Positions 7,632-16,690 are shown, counted from the stretch's first letter. The stretch: 64,000 nucleotides of DNA from Prodigiosinella aquatilis (GCA_030388725.1 CP128857.1:4402001-4466000); one strand, 5' to 3'. The notes: generated by a model from the sequence alone, not told the origin. A program made the numbers and translations.

Positions 7632-8351
7632 TTATTTAACTGGCTTAGCCAGCACAGTGACATTATTTTCATCATTATCATTTGACGCGTTGTTTACGGC
7701 TTTTTTCTTTGGCTCCGGTTTTTCTTTGGTCTGCGTCAACAAATTAGACTGACCGATAAATACTCCCCCTTTCTCAATAGTAAATTCATCAACATAAACT
7801 TCGCCCCGTACATTACCGGCAGACAAAACATTAATGACACTGGCATACAACTGACCTTCGACCAGACCATTGACGATAATCTGCTCCGCTCTCAGTTCAC
7901 CTTTTACACTGCCACCGAGCTCAACTTTAATCACGTGTTCACACTGCACGTCACCGTCGATATTGCCTTCAATAGTGATGTTGCAGTTTCCTTCAACCCG
8001 ACCAGCAAGCTGAATACCCTGAGAAATAAAGGTGTCTTTTTTTACCCGTACCGGACTGGCGACCAGCGCCGTTTCCGGTAGCATTGACACGGACTGTTCA
8101 GCATCATTTACTGTTTTAGCGTCTTGTAGTGTTTCAGTGGATTTTTTACTTTTATCAAATGAAAACATATGGTTACTCCTTTTACTTCCCAAAAAAACAG
8201 CGATCAGGGTGATTAAAATCAGACTCAGACCAATCAGGGTTCCATAGCGCAATACCATGGCCGATAATGCAAGACGTGCATCCGTCAGCCAGAAAATAAC
8301 GCCACCAGCCCACATCACCCAGATAACCCACAAAAAATGATATTTACGCAC
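7632..8351 (-). CDS. Bactofilin, polymer-forming cytoskeletal protein
   Basis: The 239-aa product starts with GTG and has two N-terminal membrane segments (about residues 6-22 and 33-55), a linker, a bactofilin beta-helix domain (about 107-206) and a charged Lys/Asp/Asn-rich tail. The repeats IEGNIDGDV, GGSVKGEL, VNGLVEGQL and AGNVRGEV are the usual rungs. Bactofilins polymerise without nucleotide and scaffold envelope or shape proteins. The GTG overlaps a 29-codon ORF by 8 bases and has no ribosome site of its own. An internal ATG at 8168 has a perfect one and would give a soluble 178-aa form. It is transcribed away from scrK. Its cellular role here is unknown. Confidence 0.88.
   Translation of the reverse strand: MRKYHFLWVIWVMWAGGVIFWLTDARLALSAMVLRYGTLIGLSLILITLIAVFLGSKRSNHMFSFDKSKKSTETLQDAKTVNDAEQSVSMLPETALVASPVRVKKDTFISQGIQLAGRVEGNCNITIEGNIDGDVQCEHVIKVELGGSVKGELRAEQIIVNGLVEGQLYASVINVLSAGNVRGEVYVDEFTIEKGGVFIGQSNLLTQTKEKPEPKKKAVNNASNDNDENNVTVLAKPVK
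8166..8181 (-). promoter_or_regulatory. Strong internal ribosome site and second start of bactofilin
   Basis: Read on the minus strand, AAAAGGAGTAACCAT precedes an in-frame ATG (codon 62, MFSFDKSKK). The AAGGAG motif has 7-base spacing. This start removes both membrane segments and leaves the whole bactofilin domain. Confidence 0.65.
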
Positions 8352-8433
8352 GGCAACATTCCTGCAGTAGTCGCGGTATCAGGACAAAAACGAGGAACAG
8401 CGGTAAAGTAAACTGCGGCAGGTAACCATCCAT
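8344..8433 (-). CDS. Small hydrophobic 29-aa ORF upstream of bactofilin
   Basis: The ATG at 8433 follows AAAGGAGG with 7-base spacing. The peptide MDGYLPQFTLPLFLVFVLIP then continues RLLQECCRA and looks like one membrane segment with a short Cys-containing basic end. The stop overlaps the bactofilin GTG by 8 bases in another frame, a layout typical of translational coupling. It is too short to assign to a family. It could be a real membrane peptide, a leader for the long bactofilin form, or both. Confidence 0.5.
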   Translation of the reverse strand: MDGYLPQFTLPLFLVFVLIPRLLQECCRA

Positions 8434-8456
8434 GTCTTTTCCTCCTTTAACTGCGG

Positions 8457-8549
8457 TTATTCAGATAATAAAGTCATCGCCCTTACTTTCTCAGGCATTA
8501 CTTTTAGGTTATCGGACAAAACCGGGTTTTGTTGAATCAGTCGCGCCAT
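8457..8549 (-). CDS. Possible 30-aa ORF, unknown
   Basis: The ATG at 8549 gives MARLIQQNPVLSDNLKVMPE and ends ten codons later, 23 bp before the ATG of the next small ORF. The same frame is open upstream to 8645 without any standard start, giving about 62 codons of protein-like composition. It has no ribosome site. It may be a remnant of a longer gene or a chance frame. Confidence 0.2.
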   Translation of the reverse strand: MARLIQQNPVLSDNLKVMPEKVRAMTLLSE

Positions 8550-8625
8550 CTGCCGACCGGTTACATGTAGATTCTTGGTGAGTAATGTGGTGACATCCCC
8601 ACTCCAGATATGAAGGTGTTGATTA

Positions 8626-8641
8626 GCTAAACCGATTCTTC
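8626..8641. promoter_or_regulatory. Candidate ScrR operator upstream of scrK
   Basis: GCTAAACCGATTCTTC shares the half-site GCTAAACC with the site upstream of scrY. It is an imperfect palindrome with a central CG, the pattern of LacI-family operators. It lies 44 bp before the scrK start. Confidence 0.45.
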
Positions 8642-8684
8642 TATGTTAGCAAACAGTCTAATTACTCCTGTAAAGAGTGTTCTT

Positions 8685-9620
8685 ATGTCACATAAAATAT
8701 GGGTAATGGGAGACGCTGTTGTCGATCTCATTCCAGAAGATAAAGACCGCTATCTGAGATGTCCGGGTGGTGCCCCTGCCAACGTAGCCGTAGGCGTTGC
8801 CAGACTAGGTGGACAAAGTGGGTTTATCGGCCGAGTCGGTAAAGATGTTTTTGGTCACTTCTTACGTAATACATTGATTAAAGAGAAAGTTGATGTCAAA
8901 AACATGATATTGGACAGCCAGCATCGCACATCAACGGTAGTGGTCAGTCTGGACAAACAGGGAGAACGATCGTTTACCTTTATGGTGCGTCCCAGCGCGG
9001 ATTTGTTCCTACAGCCGGAAGATTTACCGGATTTTCAGCGCGGAGAATGGTTACACCTATGTTCCATCGCGCTCTCTCAGGAGCCGTCCCGCAGTACGGC
9101 GTTTCAGGCGATGAAATACATCAAAGCCGCAGCCGGCTGGGTCAGCTTTGATCCCAACATCCGAGAAGATATGTGGAGCAGCCGCCAGGAACTGCTGGAT
9201 TGCCTCGACCAGGCCATGGCATTAGCGGATGTAGTGAAACTGTCACAAGAGGAGTTTCAGTTACTCAGCGGTACCACGGATATCAGCAGAGGAACTGAGC
9301 AATTAATGGCGCGCTATCCGCTGAAATTACTACTGGTAACATTAGGCGGATACGGAGTGTGGCTGCGGGATCGACAGCACTTGCAACACTATCACGCCCC
9401 GATGGTGACACCTGTCGACACGACGGGTGCCGGAGACGCTTTTGTCGCCGGTCTACTGCACGGTTTGGCGGAATATGAAACACTCGACCTCCTGCCATCC
9501 TGGCAAAATATTATCGATCAGGCACAAAACTGCGGTGCATTGGCGACCACCGCCAAAGGCGCCATGACGGCGTTACCCTTTGCTCATCAGTTAACCAAAC
9601 CTTCTCCCCTAATTCACTGA
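8685..9620 (+). CDS. scrK: Fructokinase ScrK
   Basis: A 311-aa pfkB-family sugar kinase that phosphorylates the fructose released from sucrose-6-phosphate. It shows the N-terminal PGGAPANVAVGVARLGG signature and the C-terminal DTTGAGDAFVAG motif with the catalytic Asp. The beginning MSHKIWVMGDAVVDLIPE aligns with known ScrK proteins, so I start at 8685 behind AAAGAG, not at the in-frame ATG at 8643. Neighbours scrYAB and scrR confirm the pathway. scrK is followed by 183 bp with a second operator, so it can be transcribed apart from scrYAB. Confidence 0.95.
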   Translation: MSHKIWVMGDAVVDLIPEDKDRYLRCPGGAPANVAVGVARLGGQSGFIGRVGKDVFGHFLRNTLIKEKVDVKNMILDSQHRTSTVVVSLDKQGERSFTFMVRPSADLFLQPEDLPDFQRGEWLHLCSIALSQEPSRSTAFQAMKYIKAAAGWVSFDPNIREDMWSSRQELLDCLDQAMALADVVKLSQEEFQLLSGTTDISRGTEQLMARYPLKLLLVTLGGYGVWLRDRQHLQHYHAPMVTPVDTTGAGDAFVAGLLHGLAEYETLDLLPSWQNIIDQAQNCGALATTAKGAMTALPFAHQLTKPSPLIH

Positions 9621-9742
9621 TCAATTCAGCCGTTGCAGCACTAGCAACGGCTATCACCTGTTTTGCAGTCAGGATCACAGTTAACAGATATGGCTGGTAA
9701 ATTCGCTTGCCAATTCACTGGTTCAACCTTTATTTTCGCTTT

Positions 9743-9758
9743 GCACAACCGGTTTAGC
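9743..9758. promoter_or_regulatory. Candidate ScrR operator upstream of scrY
   Basis: GCACAACCGGTTTAGC is a near-palindrome with central CCGG. Its right half is the exact complement of the left half of the scrK site (GCTAAACC). It lies 45 bp before scrY. Confidence 0.5.
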
Positions 9759-9803
9759 AATTTAGCAAAACAATATAGTTCCAATTAAAAAGAGAACACC
9801 ATA

Positions 9804-11336
9804 ATGATGAAGCCACGCTATCTCGCCGTAACACTAGGGCTAATCTTCTCTGCCCCTTACGTATCAGCCGCCAGCGCTGACAGCATTGAAGCCCGACTGA
9901 ACGCACTGGAACAACGTCTGCAACAAGCGGAACAACGCGCACAACAGGCTGAAGCCAGAGCCGATGCCGCGGAAAAAGAGGCCCAGACGCTGACTGCCCG
10001 CACTGAACAGGTAGAGCAGACCGCCAGACAAATAACCCAGCGTACTGAAACGCTGGCCAGCAAAAGCAATTTTGCCGACGGATTTGAATTTCATGGTTAT
10101 GCCCGTTCCGGGTTGTCCATTAATGATTCAACCACCAGTTCCAATGCCGACATGGGGCCCAGCATGACACCCGCCGGAAGCACCGGTGGTTATGTCGGCC
10201 GTTTGGGTAATGAAGATGACACTTATCTTGAAATGAAACTGGAGCACAAAACCAAGCTGGACAATGGCGCCACCACGCGCTTTAAGGTGATGATGGCTGA
10301 TGGTCAGCGCAGCTATAACGACTGGACCGCGTCTTCCAGCGATCTGAACGTACGCGAAGCGTTTGTGGAACTGGGTTCCCTGCCGACCTTCACTGGTGCG
10401 TTCAAGGGCACCACATTATGGGCTGGTAAACGTTTTGACCGTGATAACTTTGATATCCATTGGCTTGATTCCGATATCGTTTTCCTGGCAGGGACGGGGG
10501 GCGGTATCTATGATATACAACCCGTGGACGGCTGGAAAACCAGCGTTTCAATTTATGGACGCAGCCTGGGGGACATCACCTCACGGGATAACGAAATCCA
10601 TAACTATGTGTTAACCAGTAACAACAGGATCGGGCCATTCCAGTTTATGCTGAGCGGCTTGAGCGCCAAAAATAATAACCGTCGCGAAACCAGCGACGTG
10701 GACCTGAGCACATCGGTGACAAACGTTAACGCTGGTGACAAGGGTTATCACACTATGCTGGCCTGGCATGGCGACAGCTTCTATGGGATGCGTGACGGAA
10801 CATCCAAAACCGCCGTGTTATATGGACACGGGCTGGGGGCAGAAGTGAAAAATATCGGTTCGGACGGTAACCTGACGCAGGATGCAGATACCTGGCGACT
10901 AGCGACCTATGGCACCACAGCACTGAACAAAACCTGGAGCTTCGCACCCTCAATTCTGGCACAAACCAGTAAAAATCGTTATGTCAAAGGCGATAACTAT
11001 CAATGGGCCACCTTCAACGCGCGCTTTATTCAGGAAATCACAGAAAACTTCGCGCTGGCTTATGAAGGCAGCTATCAGTATATGGATCTTAATCCTCAGG
11101 GATATTTATCGCGCAATCATGTAAGTGGTGGATTTTATAAGCTGACATTCGCACCAACGTTCAAAGTCGGCGATATTGCCAATTTCTTCAGTCGCCCGGA
11201 ATTGCGTTTATTCGCAACCTATATGAACTGGGATAAACGTCTGGATAATTACTCCACCAGTGACGCCTTCGGTTCGACGGGCTTTACGGCAGGCGGTGAA
11301 TGGAACTTCGGTGTCCAGATGGAAACCTGGTTCTGA
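9804..11336 (+). CDS. scrY: Sucrose porin ScrY
   Basis: A 510-aa outer-membrane porin of the LamB family specific for sucrose. A signal peptide (MMKPRYLAVTLGLIFSAPYV, cleaved near VSAAS) is followed by a periplasmic coiled coil rich in Glu, Gln and Ala (about residues 27-85), which distinguishes ScrY from LamB. The beta-barrel starts at FHGYARSGLS and ends in Trp-Phe (METWF), the usual final-strand signal. The length agrees with plasmid and Klebsiella ScrY (505). It is the first gene of scrYAB; scrA follows after 81 bp. Confidence 0.96.
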   Translation: MMKPRYLAVTLGLIFSAPYVSAASADSIEARLNALEQRLQQAEQRAQQAEARADAAEKEAQTLTARTEQVEQTARQITQRTETLASKSNFADGFEFHGYARSGLSINDSTTSSNADMGPSMTPAGSTGGYVGRLGNEDDTYLEMKLEHKTKLDNGATTRFKVMMADGQRSYNDWTASSSDLNVREAFVELGSLPTFTGAFKGTTLWAGKRFDRDNFDIHWLDSDIVFLAGTGGGIYDIQPVDGWKTSVSIYGRSLGDITSRDNEIHNYVLTSNNRIGPFQFMLSGLSAKNNNRRETSDVDLSTSVTNVNAGDKGYHTMLAWHGDSFYGMRDGTSKTAVLYGHGLGAEVKNIGSDGNLTQDADTWRLATYGTTALNKTWSFAPSILAQTSKNRYVKGDNYQWATFNARFIQEITENFALAYEGSYQYMDLNPQGYLSRNHVSGGFYKLTFAPTFKVGDIANFFSRPELRLFATYMNWDKRLDNYSTSDAFGSTGFTAGGEWNFGVQMETWF

Positions 11337-11417
11337 TGATTAACCGGATGCTGGTCGGCGCTCAGCAGCTCACCAATATCGTTACTAATACGTCCCTGAT
11401 TGATAAAGAGGAATACC

Positions 11418-12788
11418 ATGGATATTAAAGCCATTGCGGCTTCCCTTATCCCCCTGCTGGGTGGAAAGGAAAACATTGCCAGCGCCGCACACTGTGCCAC
11501 ACGTCTGCGTCTGGTTCTTAAGGATGACAATCTGGCAGACAAAGCCGCCATTGAGAAAGTCGAAGGGGTTAAAGGCTGTTTCCAAAATGCCGGACAAATA
11601 CAGATTATTTTCGGCTCCGGGCTGGTGAATAAAGTCTATGCCGAATTCATCAAGGTGGCGGATATCAACGAATCCACTACCACAGAAGCGGCAACACTGG
11701 CGGCACAGAAACTCAATCCGTTGCAACGCCTCGCTCGTCTGCTTTCCAATATTTTTGTACCGATCATCCCGGCTATTGTTGCCTCTGGCCTGCTGATGGG
11801 ACTGCTGGGCATGATCAAAACCTACGGCTGGGCAGATGCCAACAGTGCCATCTTCATTATGCTGGATATGTTTAGCTCCGCGGCGTTCATCATCCTGCCT
11901 ATTTTAATCGGCTTTACCGCCGCGCGGGAATTTGGTGGCAATCCCTACCTCGGTGCCACTCTGGGCGGTATTTTGACCCATCCGGCATTGACCAACGCCT
12001 GGGGTGTCGCGGGTGGTTTCAAAACCATGTCACTGTTTGGCATGGATATCGCCATGATCGGCTATCAGGGGACGGTGTTCCCGGTACTGCTGGCAGTCTG
12101 GTTTATGAGTCTGGTTGAAAAACGGCTGCGAAAGGTGGTTCCCAATACGCTGGATATCATTGTCACACCCTTCCTGACCGTGATTATCTCCGGCTTTGTC
12201 GCCATGCTGTTAATCGGCCCGGCGGGCCGTATGTTGGGCGATGGCATTTCAATGGTGTTAAGCACGCTCATCACCCACGCAGGATGGCTGGCCGGTCTGT
12301 TGTTTGGTGGCCTTTACTCCGTTATTGTCATCACGGGTGTTCATCACAGCTTTCATGCCATTGAGGCAGGATTACTGGGAAACCCCAATATCGGCGTGAA
12401 CTTTCTGCTGCCCATCTGGGCGATGTCCAACGTGGCGCAAGGTGGTGCCTGTCTGGCCGTTTATTTCAAAACCCGCAATGTCAAAATCAAGGCTATTGCA
12501 CTGCCGTCGGCCTTCTCGGCCATACTAGGGATTACAGAAGCAGCAATCTTTGGTATCAACTTGCGTTTTGTAAAACCATTTTTGGCCGCCCTGGTAGGCG
12601 GTGCGCTTGGCGGCGCCTGGGTGGTTGCCAACCATGTGAACATGACCGCCGTCGGCTTAACCGGCATCCCCGGATTGGCTATAGTTCAGACGGGATCAAT
12701 TCTGAACTATCTGATTGGCATGCTGATAGCATTCGGGGTAGCGTTTACCGTTTCATTACTGCTGAAATATAAAACGGATAGCGAATAA
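11418..12788 (+). CDS. scrA: Sucrose-specific PTS permease EIIBC
   Basis: A 456-aa inner-membrane EIIBC protein that imports sucrose as sucrose-6-phosphate. The IIB domain carries the phosphorylation Cys26 in AAHCATRLRL. The IIC domain has about ten membrane segments and the conserved GITEAAIFGINLRF motif. There is no IIA domain, so the glucose-type EIIA (Crr) must donate phosphate, as known for ScrA. I chose the ATG at 11418 behind AAAGAGG over an upstream TTG. scrB starts 4 bp after the stop. Confidence 0.97.
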   Translation: MDIKAIAASLIPLLGGKENIASAAHCATRLRLVLKDDNLADKAAIEKVEGVKGCFQNAGQIQIIFGSGLVNKVYAEFIKVADINESTTTEAATLAAQKLNPLQRLARLLSNIFVPIIPAIVASGLLMGLLGMIKTYGWADANSAIFIMLDMFSSAAFIILPILIGFTAAREFGGNPYLGATLGGILTHPALTNAWGVAGGFKTMSLFGMDIAMIGYQGTVFPVLLAVWFMSLVEKRLRKVVPNTLDIIVTPFLTVIISGFVAMLLIGPAGRMLGDGISMVLSTLITHAGWLAGLLFGGLYSVIVITGVHHSFHAIEAGLLGNPNIGVNFLLPIWAMSNVAQGGACLAVYFKTRNVKIKAIALPSAFSAILGITEAAIFGINLRFVKPFLAALVGGALGGAWVVANHVNMTAVGLTGIPGLAIVQTGSILNYLIGMLIAFGVAFTVSLLLKYKTDSE

Positions 12789-12792
12789 TATA

Positions 12793-14202
12793 ATGAAGGA
12801 AATCCACTTATTAAAACAGATAGTTCATGCTCTGATGTCAGGCCAATCCCGCCAGACATACGACCCATACCGTCCATACTGGCACTTGTCACCAAGCGTC
12901 GGATTGCTCAATGATCCAAATGGATTTGTGCAGCACAAAGGGCGTTATCATCTGTTTTATCAGTGGAATCCTTTAGCCTGTGCTCATGGTGCCAAGTGCT
13001 GGGGGCACTGGAGCTCTACTGATCTGGTTCACTGGCGCCACGAACCCGTGGCGTTGGTGCCAGGGGAAAGCTATGAAAGCCACGGTTGTTACTCCGGTTC
13101 TGCCGTGGTGGAGAACGATGCTCTGGTGCTGATCTACACCGGTAATGTCAAATACGAGGATGGATCACGTACCGCCTACCAGTGTCTGGCACGGGAAAAT
13201 GCCGACGGCGAGTTTGATAAACTCGGCCCAGTGTTAACACTGCCGGAAGGCTATACCGGGCATGTCCGTGACCCAAAAGTCTGGCGCCACGATAACGATT
13301 GGTACATGGTGCTTGGGGCGCAAAGTAAAGACTTGCAGGGAAAAGTGCTGCTTTATCGCTCTGACGATCTGCATACCTGGCACTCTATGGGTGAAATTGC
13401 CGGTTCCGGTCTGGGCGGCCTGGGCAACTTTGGTTATATGTGGGAATGTCCGGACCTTTTCACTATTGATCAACAAGATGTACTGGTTTGCTGTCCTCAA
13501 GGGCTTGTCGCGGAAGAAGAACGCTACCTCAATACCTTTCAGTCGGGATATTTCATCGGCAAACTGGATTATGAAACCGGTGATTTCCCGCATCAGGAAT
13601 TCCACGAGCTAGATAACGGCTTTGAGTTTTACGCGCCCCAGACCACGCTCAGTCACGATGGGCGTCGTCTACTGTTTGGTTGGATGGGTATCCCCGATCA
13701 GAATGAGTTCCATCAGCCCACACTTTCCCACGGCTGGATCCATACCATGACCTGCCCACGGGAACTGACATTACATGAAGGGCGTCTGTTTCAGCATCCC
13801 GCCCGGGAGCTGCAAATTCTGCGTAACCAGCAACACATCTGGCAAGGTGTAGCAAGTTACGCACCGGTACTACCCGCCAGCAATGCCGAGCTGGTGCTAG
13901 ACTCGCAGGGAGAGTTTCAGCTCAACTTTACAGACTTGATGGTGCTGTGTTGGGACGGAGAACGGTTGACCCTCAGTCGCCGTAATCTGCGCAGCGATGA
14001 ACCAGAGCACCGTTATTGGCACGGCAACCTGAGTCATTTACAGATCCTCTGTGATCGCTCCAGCATAGAGATCTTTATCAACCACGGTGAAGCCGTGATG
14101 TCCGCCCGCTATTTTCCCACCCGTGACGCCACCGTTACGTTTAGCGGTCCCGGTAGGTTGACGCTCCAACACTGGTTGTTAGCGCCATGCGTGATAGAAT
14201 GA
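12793..14202 (+). CDS. scrB: Sucrose-6-phosphate hydrolase (invertase)
   Basis: A 469-aa cytoplasmic GH32 enzyme that splits sucrose-6-phosphate into glucose-6-phosphate and fructose. The nucleophile motif is NDPNG (Asp41), the transition-state stabiliser RDP is at 159-161 and the acid/base EC is at 218-219 in WECPDLF. The C-terminal beta-sandwich contains SSIEIFINHGE. The start lies 4 bp after scrA with no clear ribosome site, so translation is probably coupled. Confidence 0.96.
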   Translation: MKEIHLLKQIVHALMSGQSRQTYDPYRPYWHLSPSVGLLNDPNGFVQHKGRYHLFYQWNPLACAHGAKCWGHWSSTDLVHWRHEPVALVPGESYESHGCYSGSAVVENDALVLIYTGNVKYEDGSRTAYQCLARENADGEFDKLGPVLTLPEGYTGHVRDPKVWRHDNDWYMVLGAQSKDLQGKVLLYRSDDLHTWHSMGEIAGSGLGGLGNFGYMWECPDLFTIDQQDVLVCCPQGLVAEEERYLNTFQSGYFIGKLDYETGDFPHQEFHELDNGFEFYAPQTTLSHDGRRLLFGWMGIPDQNEFHQPTLSHGWIHTMTCPRELTLHEGRLFQHPARELQILRNQQHIWQGVASYAPVLPASNAELVLDSQGEFQLNFTDLMVLCWDGERLTLSRRNLRSDEPEHRYWHGNLSHLQILCDRSSIEIFINHGEAVMSARYFPTRDATVTFSGPGRLTLQHWLLAPCVIE

Positions 14203-14233
14203 TGCCTTCTTCTTTTTCAACACAGATATTGCG

Positions 14234-15253
14234 GTGAAACAAACTAAGCGCGTAACAATCAGTGATATTGCCAAACTGGCGGGCGTTTCAAAATCGACAG
14301 CCAGTCTGGTACTTAATGGCCGCAGTAAAGAATTTCGCGTGTCGGATGAAACCCGCGATCGCATTATTGCCCTGGCACACCAGCAACGTTATCAACCAAG
14401 TATTCATGCTCGTTCGCTACGTTCAAACCGCAGCAACACGCTGGGGTTGGTCGTGCCAGAAATGACCAACTATGGTTTTGCAGTCATTTCACGCGAGCTG
14501 GAAATGTTATGTCGTGAAGCAGGGCTACAACTGTTGATTGCCTGTACCGACGAGAACGCTGGTCAGGAAATGATGGCGGTCAACAACCTACTCCAACGTC
14601 AGGTGGATGGTTTGATTGTCGCATCCAGTATGTTCAGCGACGTGGAATATCGTAAAATTAACCAACAATTGCCGGTGGTGCAGTTTGACCGTGTCATTGG
14701 TGATTCTGATCTGCCACTGGTGGTTACCGAATCCGTCGAATCAACGGCGGAACTGGTGGAGAAAGTGGCCAGACAGCATCAGGATGAATTCTATTTCATC
14801 GGTGGTCCGTCACGGATATCTCCGACTCACGATCGTCTGGCGGGTTTTAAGCTGGGTCTGGAACGTGCCGGTATAGCGTGCCAGCCTGAGTGGATTATTC
14901 ACGGTAGCTATCATCCCAGTTCCGGCTATGAAATGTTCGCCCAACTATGTGCTAGTCTGGGCCGCCCACCCAAAGCGCTATTTACGGCTGCCTGCGGTCT
15001 ACTGGAAGGAGTTTTGCGTTATCTGAACCAGCATAATCTGATGGATAGCGACCTGCGGTTATGCAGCTTTGACGACCACTATCTGTTTGATTGCCTGCCG
15101 TTGAAGATTGATACCGTAGCGCAGGATTGTGAAACGCTGGCCCGCAACAGTTTTGACATGATTACCACACTGATTGAGGAACGTCCGCTGGAGCAGAGCC
15201 GGATTTATGTGCCGACCCATATCCATTGGCGCCATCCTGATTCACGTGGATAA
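14234..15253 (+). CDS. scrR: LacI-family sucrose operon repressor
   Basis: A 339-aa regulator starting with GTG. The helix-turn-helix is at about 7-30 (SDIAKLAGVSKSTASLVLNG), followed by a hinge and a periplasmic-binding-type effector domain. ScrR proteins sense fructose or fructose-1-phosphate and repress scrK and scrYAB. It is the last gene of the cluster, 31 bp after scrB. The two palindromic sites upstream of scrK and scrY are its likely operators. Confidence 0.94.
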   Translation: MKQTKRVTISDIAKLAGVSKSTASLVLNGRSKEFRVSDETRDRIIALAHQQRYQPSIHARSLRSNRSNTLGLVVPEMTNYGFAVISRELEMLCREAGLQLLIACTDENAGQEMMAVNNLLQRQVDGLIVASSMFSDVEYRKINQQLPVVQFDRVIGDSDLPLVVTESVESTAELVEKVARQHQDEFYFIGGPSRISPTHDRLAGFKLGLERAGIACQPEWIIHGSYHPSSGYEMFAQLCASLGRPPKALFTAACGLLEGVLRYLNQHNLMDSDLRLCSFDDHYLFDCLPLKIDTVAQDCETLARNSFDMITTLIEERPLEQSRIYVPTHIHWRHPDSRG

Positions 15254-15298
15254 TCGCCTAAATAACAAGCGCAAAAATCTTTCAGACAACACGCCCCA

Positions 15299-15721
15299 TT
15301 AGTGGGTGGCTTTTTCCACACCAACCAGGCCAATTTTGAGATAACCCGCGCTGCGCAGTAAGTTCATAACTCGCATTATGGTTTCATAATCCACACTTTT
15401 ATCCGCCCGGAAAAAAATCGTGGTGTCTTTGTCAGCTCGGGTTTTAACATCAAGCACCTGCGCAAGCGCTTGCTCAGGCACCGGGTCATTCCCCAGATAA
15501 AGCTGGTTATCTGCTTTTACGGTCAAATAAACTGGCTTTGCCGGCTTGGGTTGTGGTGTTGCCGAAGACGCCGGTAAATTGACACGAATATCTACGGTAG
15601 CCAGCGGTGCCGCTACCATGAAAACGATCAGCAGCACCAGCATGACATCAATAAATGGCGTCACGTTGATATCATGCATTTCACCATTTTCATTCTGATC
15701 GTCGTTCAAATGCATGGCCAT
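15299..15721 (-). CDS. exbD: TonB-system biopolymer transport protein ExbD
   Basis: A 140-aa inner-membrane protein with a short cytoplasmic N-terminus, one membrane helix (IDVMLVLLIVFMVAAPLATV) containing the essential Asp, and a periplasmic domain. With ExbB it couples the proton motive force to TonB for uptake of siderophores and vitamin B12. It starts 3 bp after exbB, is convergent with scrR, and only 45 bp separate the two stops. Confidence 0.96.
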   Translation of the reverse strand: MAMHLNDDQNENGEMHDINVTPFIDVMLVLLIVFMVAAPLATVDIRVNLPASSATPQPKPAKPVYLTVKADNQLYLGNDPVPEQALAQVLDVKTRADKDTTIFFRADKSVDYETIMRVMNLLRSAGYLKIGLVGVEKATH

Positions 15722-15724
15722 CGC

Positions 15725-16666
15725 TTAACTCGCCCGCCGTTTCTGCACTGATGACGTCATCTTACTCTCGATGCTATCAGCAATATCCAGGTCACGGCTC
15801 TGTAACAGCAGAATTTGTGCCGCCACATCGCCGACAATCGCTTTATAACTGGCTATCCAGCGAGCAAATATGTTGTAGATCACCACTGCCGGAATCGCCG
15901 CAACCAGACCAAGCGCCGTTGCCAGCAGCGCTTCTGCAATACCAGGTGCCACAACGGCCAGATTGGTGGTCTGAGTATGCGCGATACCAATAAAGCTGTT
16001 CATGATCCCCCATACCGTACCAAATAAGCCGATGAATGGCGCAATCGCCCCAACCGTGGCCAGATATCCGGTACCGCGTCCCATATACCGACCCGTTGCA
16101 GCCACACAACGTTCCAGACGGAATGCCGTACGCTCTTTAATCCCGTGGTTATCATCAGATAGGTCTGACAAGACCCGTTCGTTTTGCGCATCCGACAGCA
16201 GTCGCAGAGCGACACTGTCCGGTGCGAAAGTGCGGGCGGTATCCACAGCATCATCCACGGTTCTAGCCTCTTCCAACGCCAGATGTTCATCGCGAATACG
16301 ACGTTTAGCTTTCATCAGCTCGATACTTTTACCAAAAAAGATTGCCCAGGTAATGACCGATGCCAGCATCAGACCAATCATTACCACTTTTACCACGAGG
16401 TCGGCGTGCTGATACATACCCCAGACCGAGAGATCCATCTGCATCAGATTGCCTGAAGCATCCGCTCCCGATGGCAGTTCCAGCGCAGACACCACGGCAT
16501 CTTTGTTAATTACTGGTATGGAAGGAGTGGCGGCAAACGCACTGCCACCCAATCCCGCCATCAGCAGGATAACCACTACACCACGAGAAAATGTGCTCAA
16601 CGCACAACCTGTGCCTTTCCAGGCTGATGTGAACGGTTGAGTCATGTTGTTGCCAGCCGTATACAC
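15725..16666 (-). CDS. exbB: TonB-system biopolymer transport protein ExbB
   Basis: A MotA/TolQ/ExbB-family proton channel subunit with three membrane helices and the conserved GTVWGIMNSFIGIA segment. An N-terminal signal-like segment (VVVILLMAGLGGSAFA) precedes the first channel helix, so the protein is about 70 aa longer than E. coli ExbB, as in several soft-rot enterobacteria. I prefer the GTG at 16666 because GGTGGAGG lies 6 bases before it. An ATG at 16645 is the alternative. A Fur box lies about 75 bp upstream. Confidence 0.94.
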   Translation of the reverse strand: MYTAGNNMTQPFTSAWKGTGCALSTFSRGVVVILLMAGLGGSAFAATPSIPVINKDAVVSALELPSGADASGNLMQMDLSVWGMYQHADLVVKVVMIGLMLASVITWAIFFGKSIELMKAKRRIRDEHLALEEARTVDDAVDTARTFAPDSVALRLLSDAQNERVLSDLSDDNHGIKERTAFRLERCVAATGRYMGRGTGYLATVGAIAPFIGLFGTVWGIMNSFIGIAHTQTTNLAVVAPGIAEALLATALGLVAAIPAVVIYNIFARWIASYKAIVGDVAAQILLLQSRDLDIADSIESKMTSSVQKRRAS

Positions 16667-16690
16667 GCTGTACCTCCACCTATCATCCAA

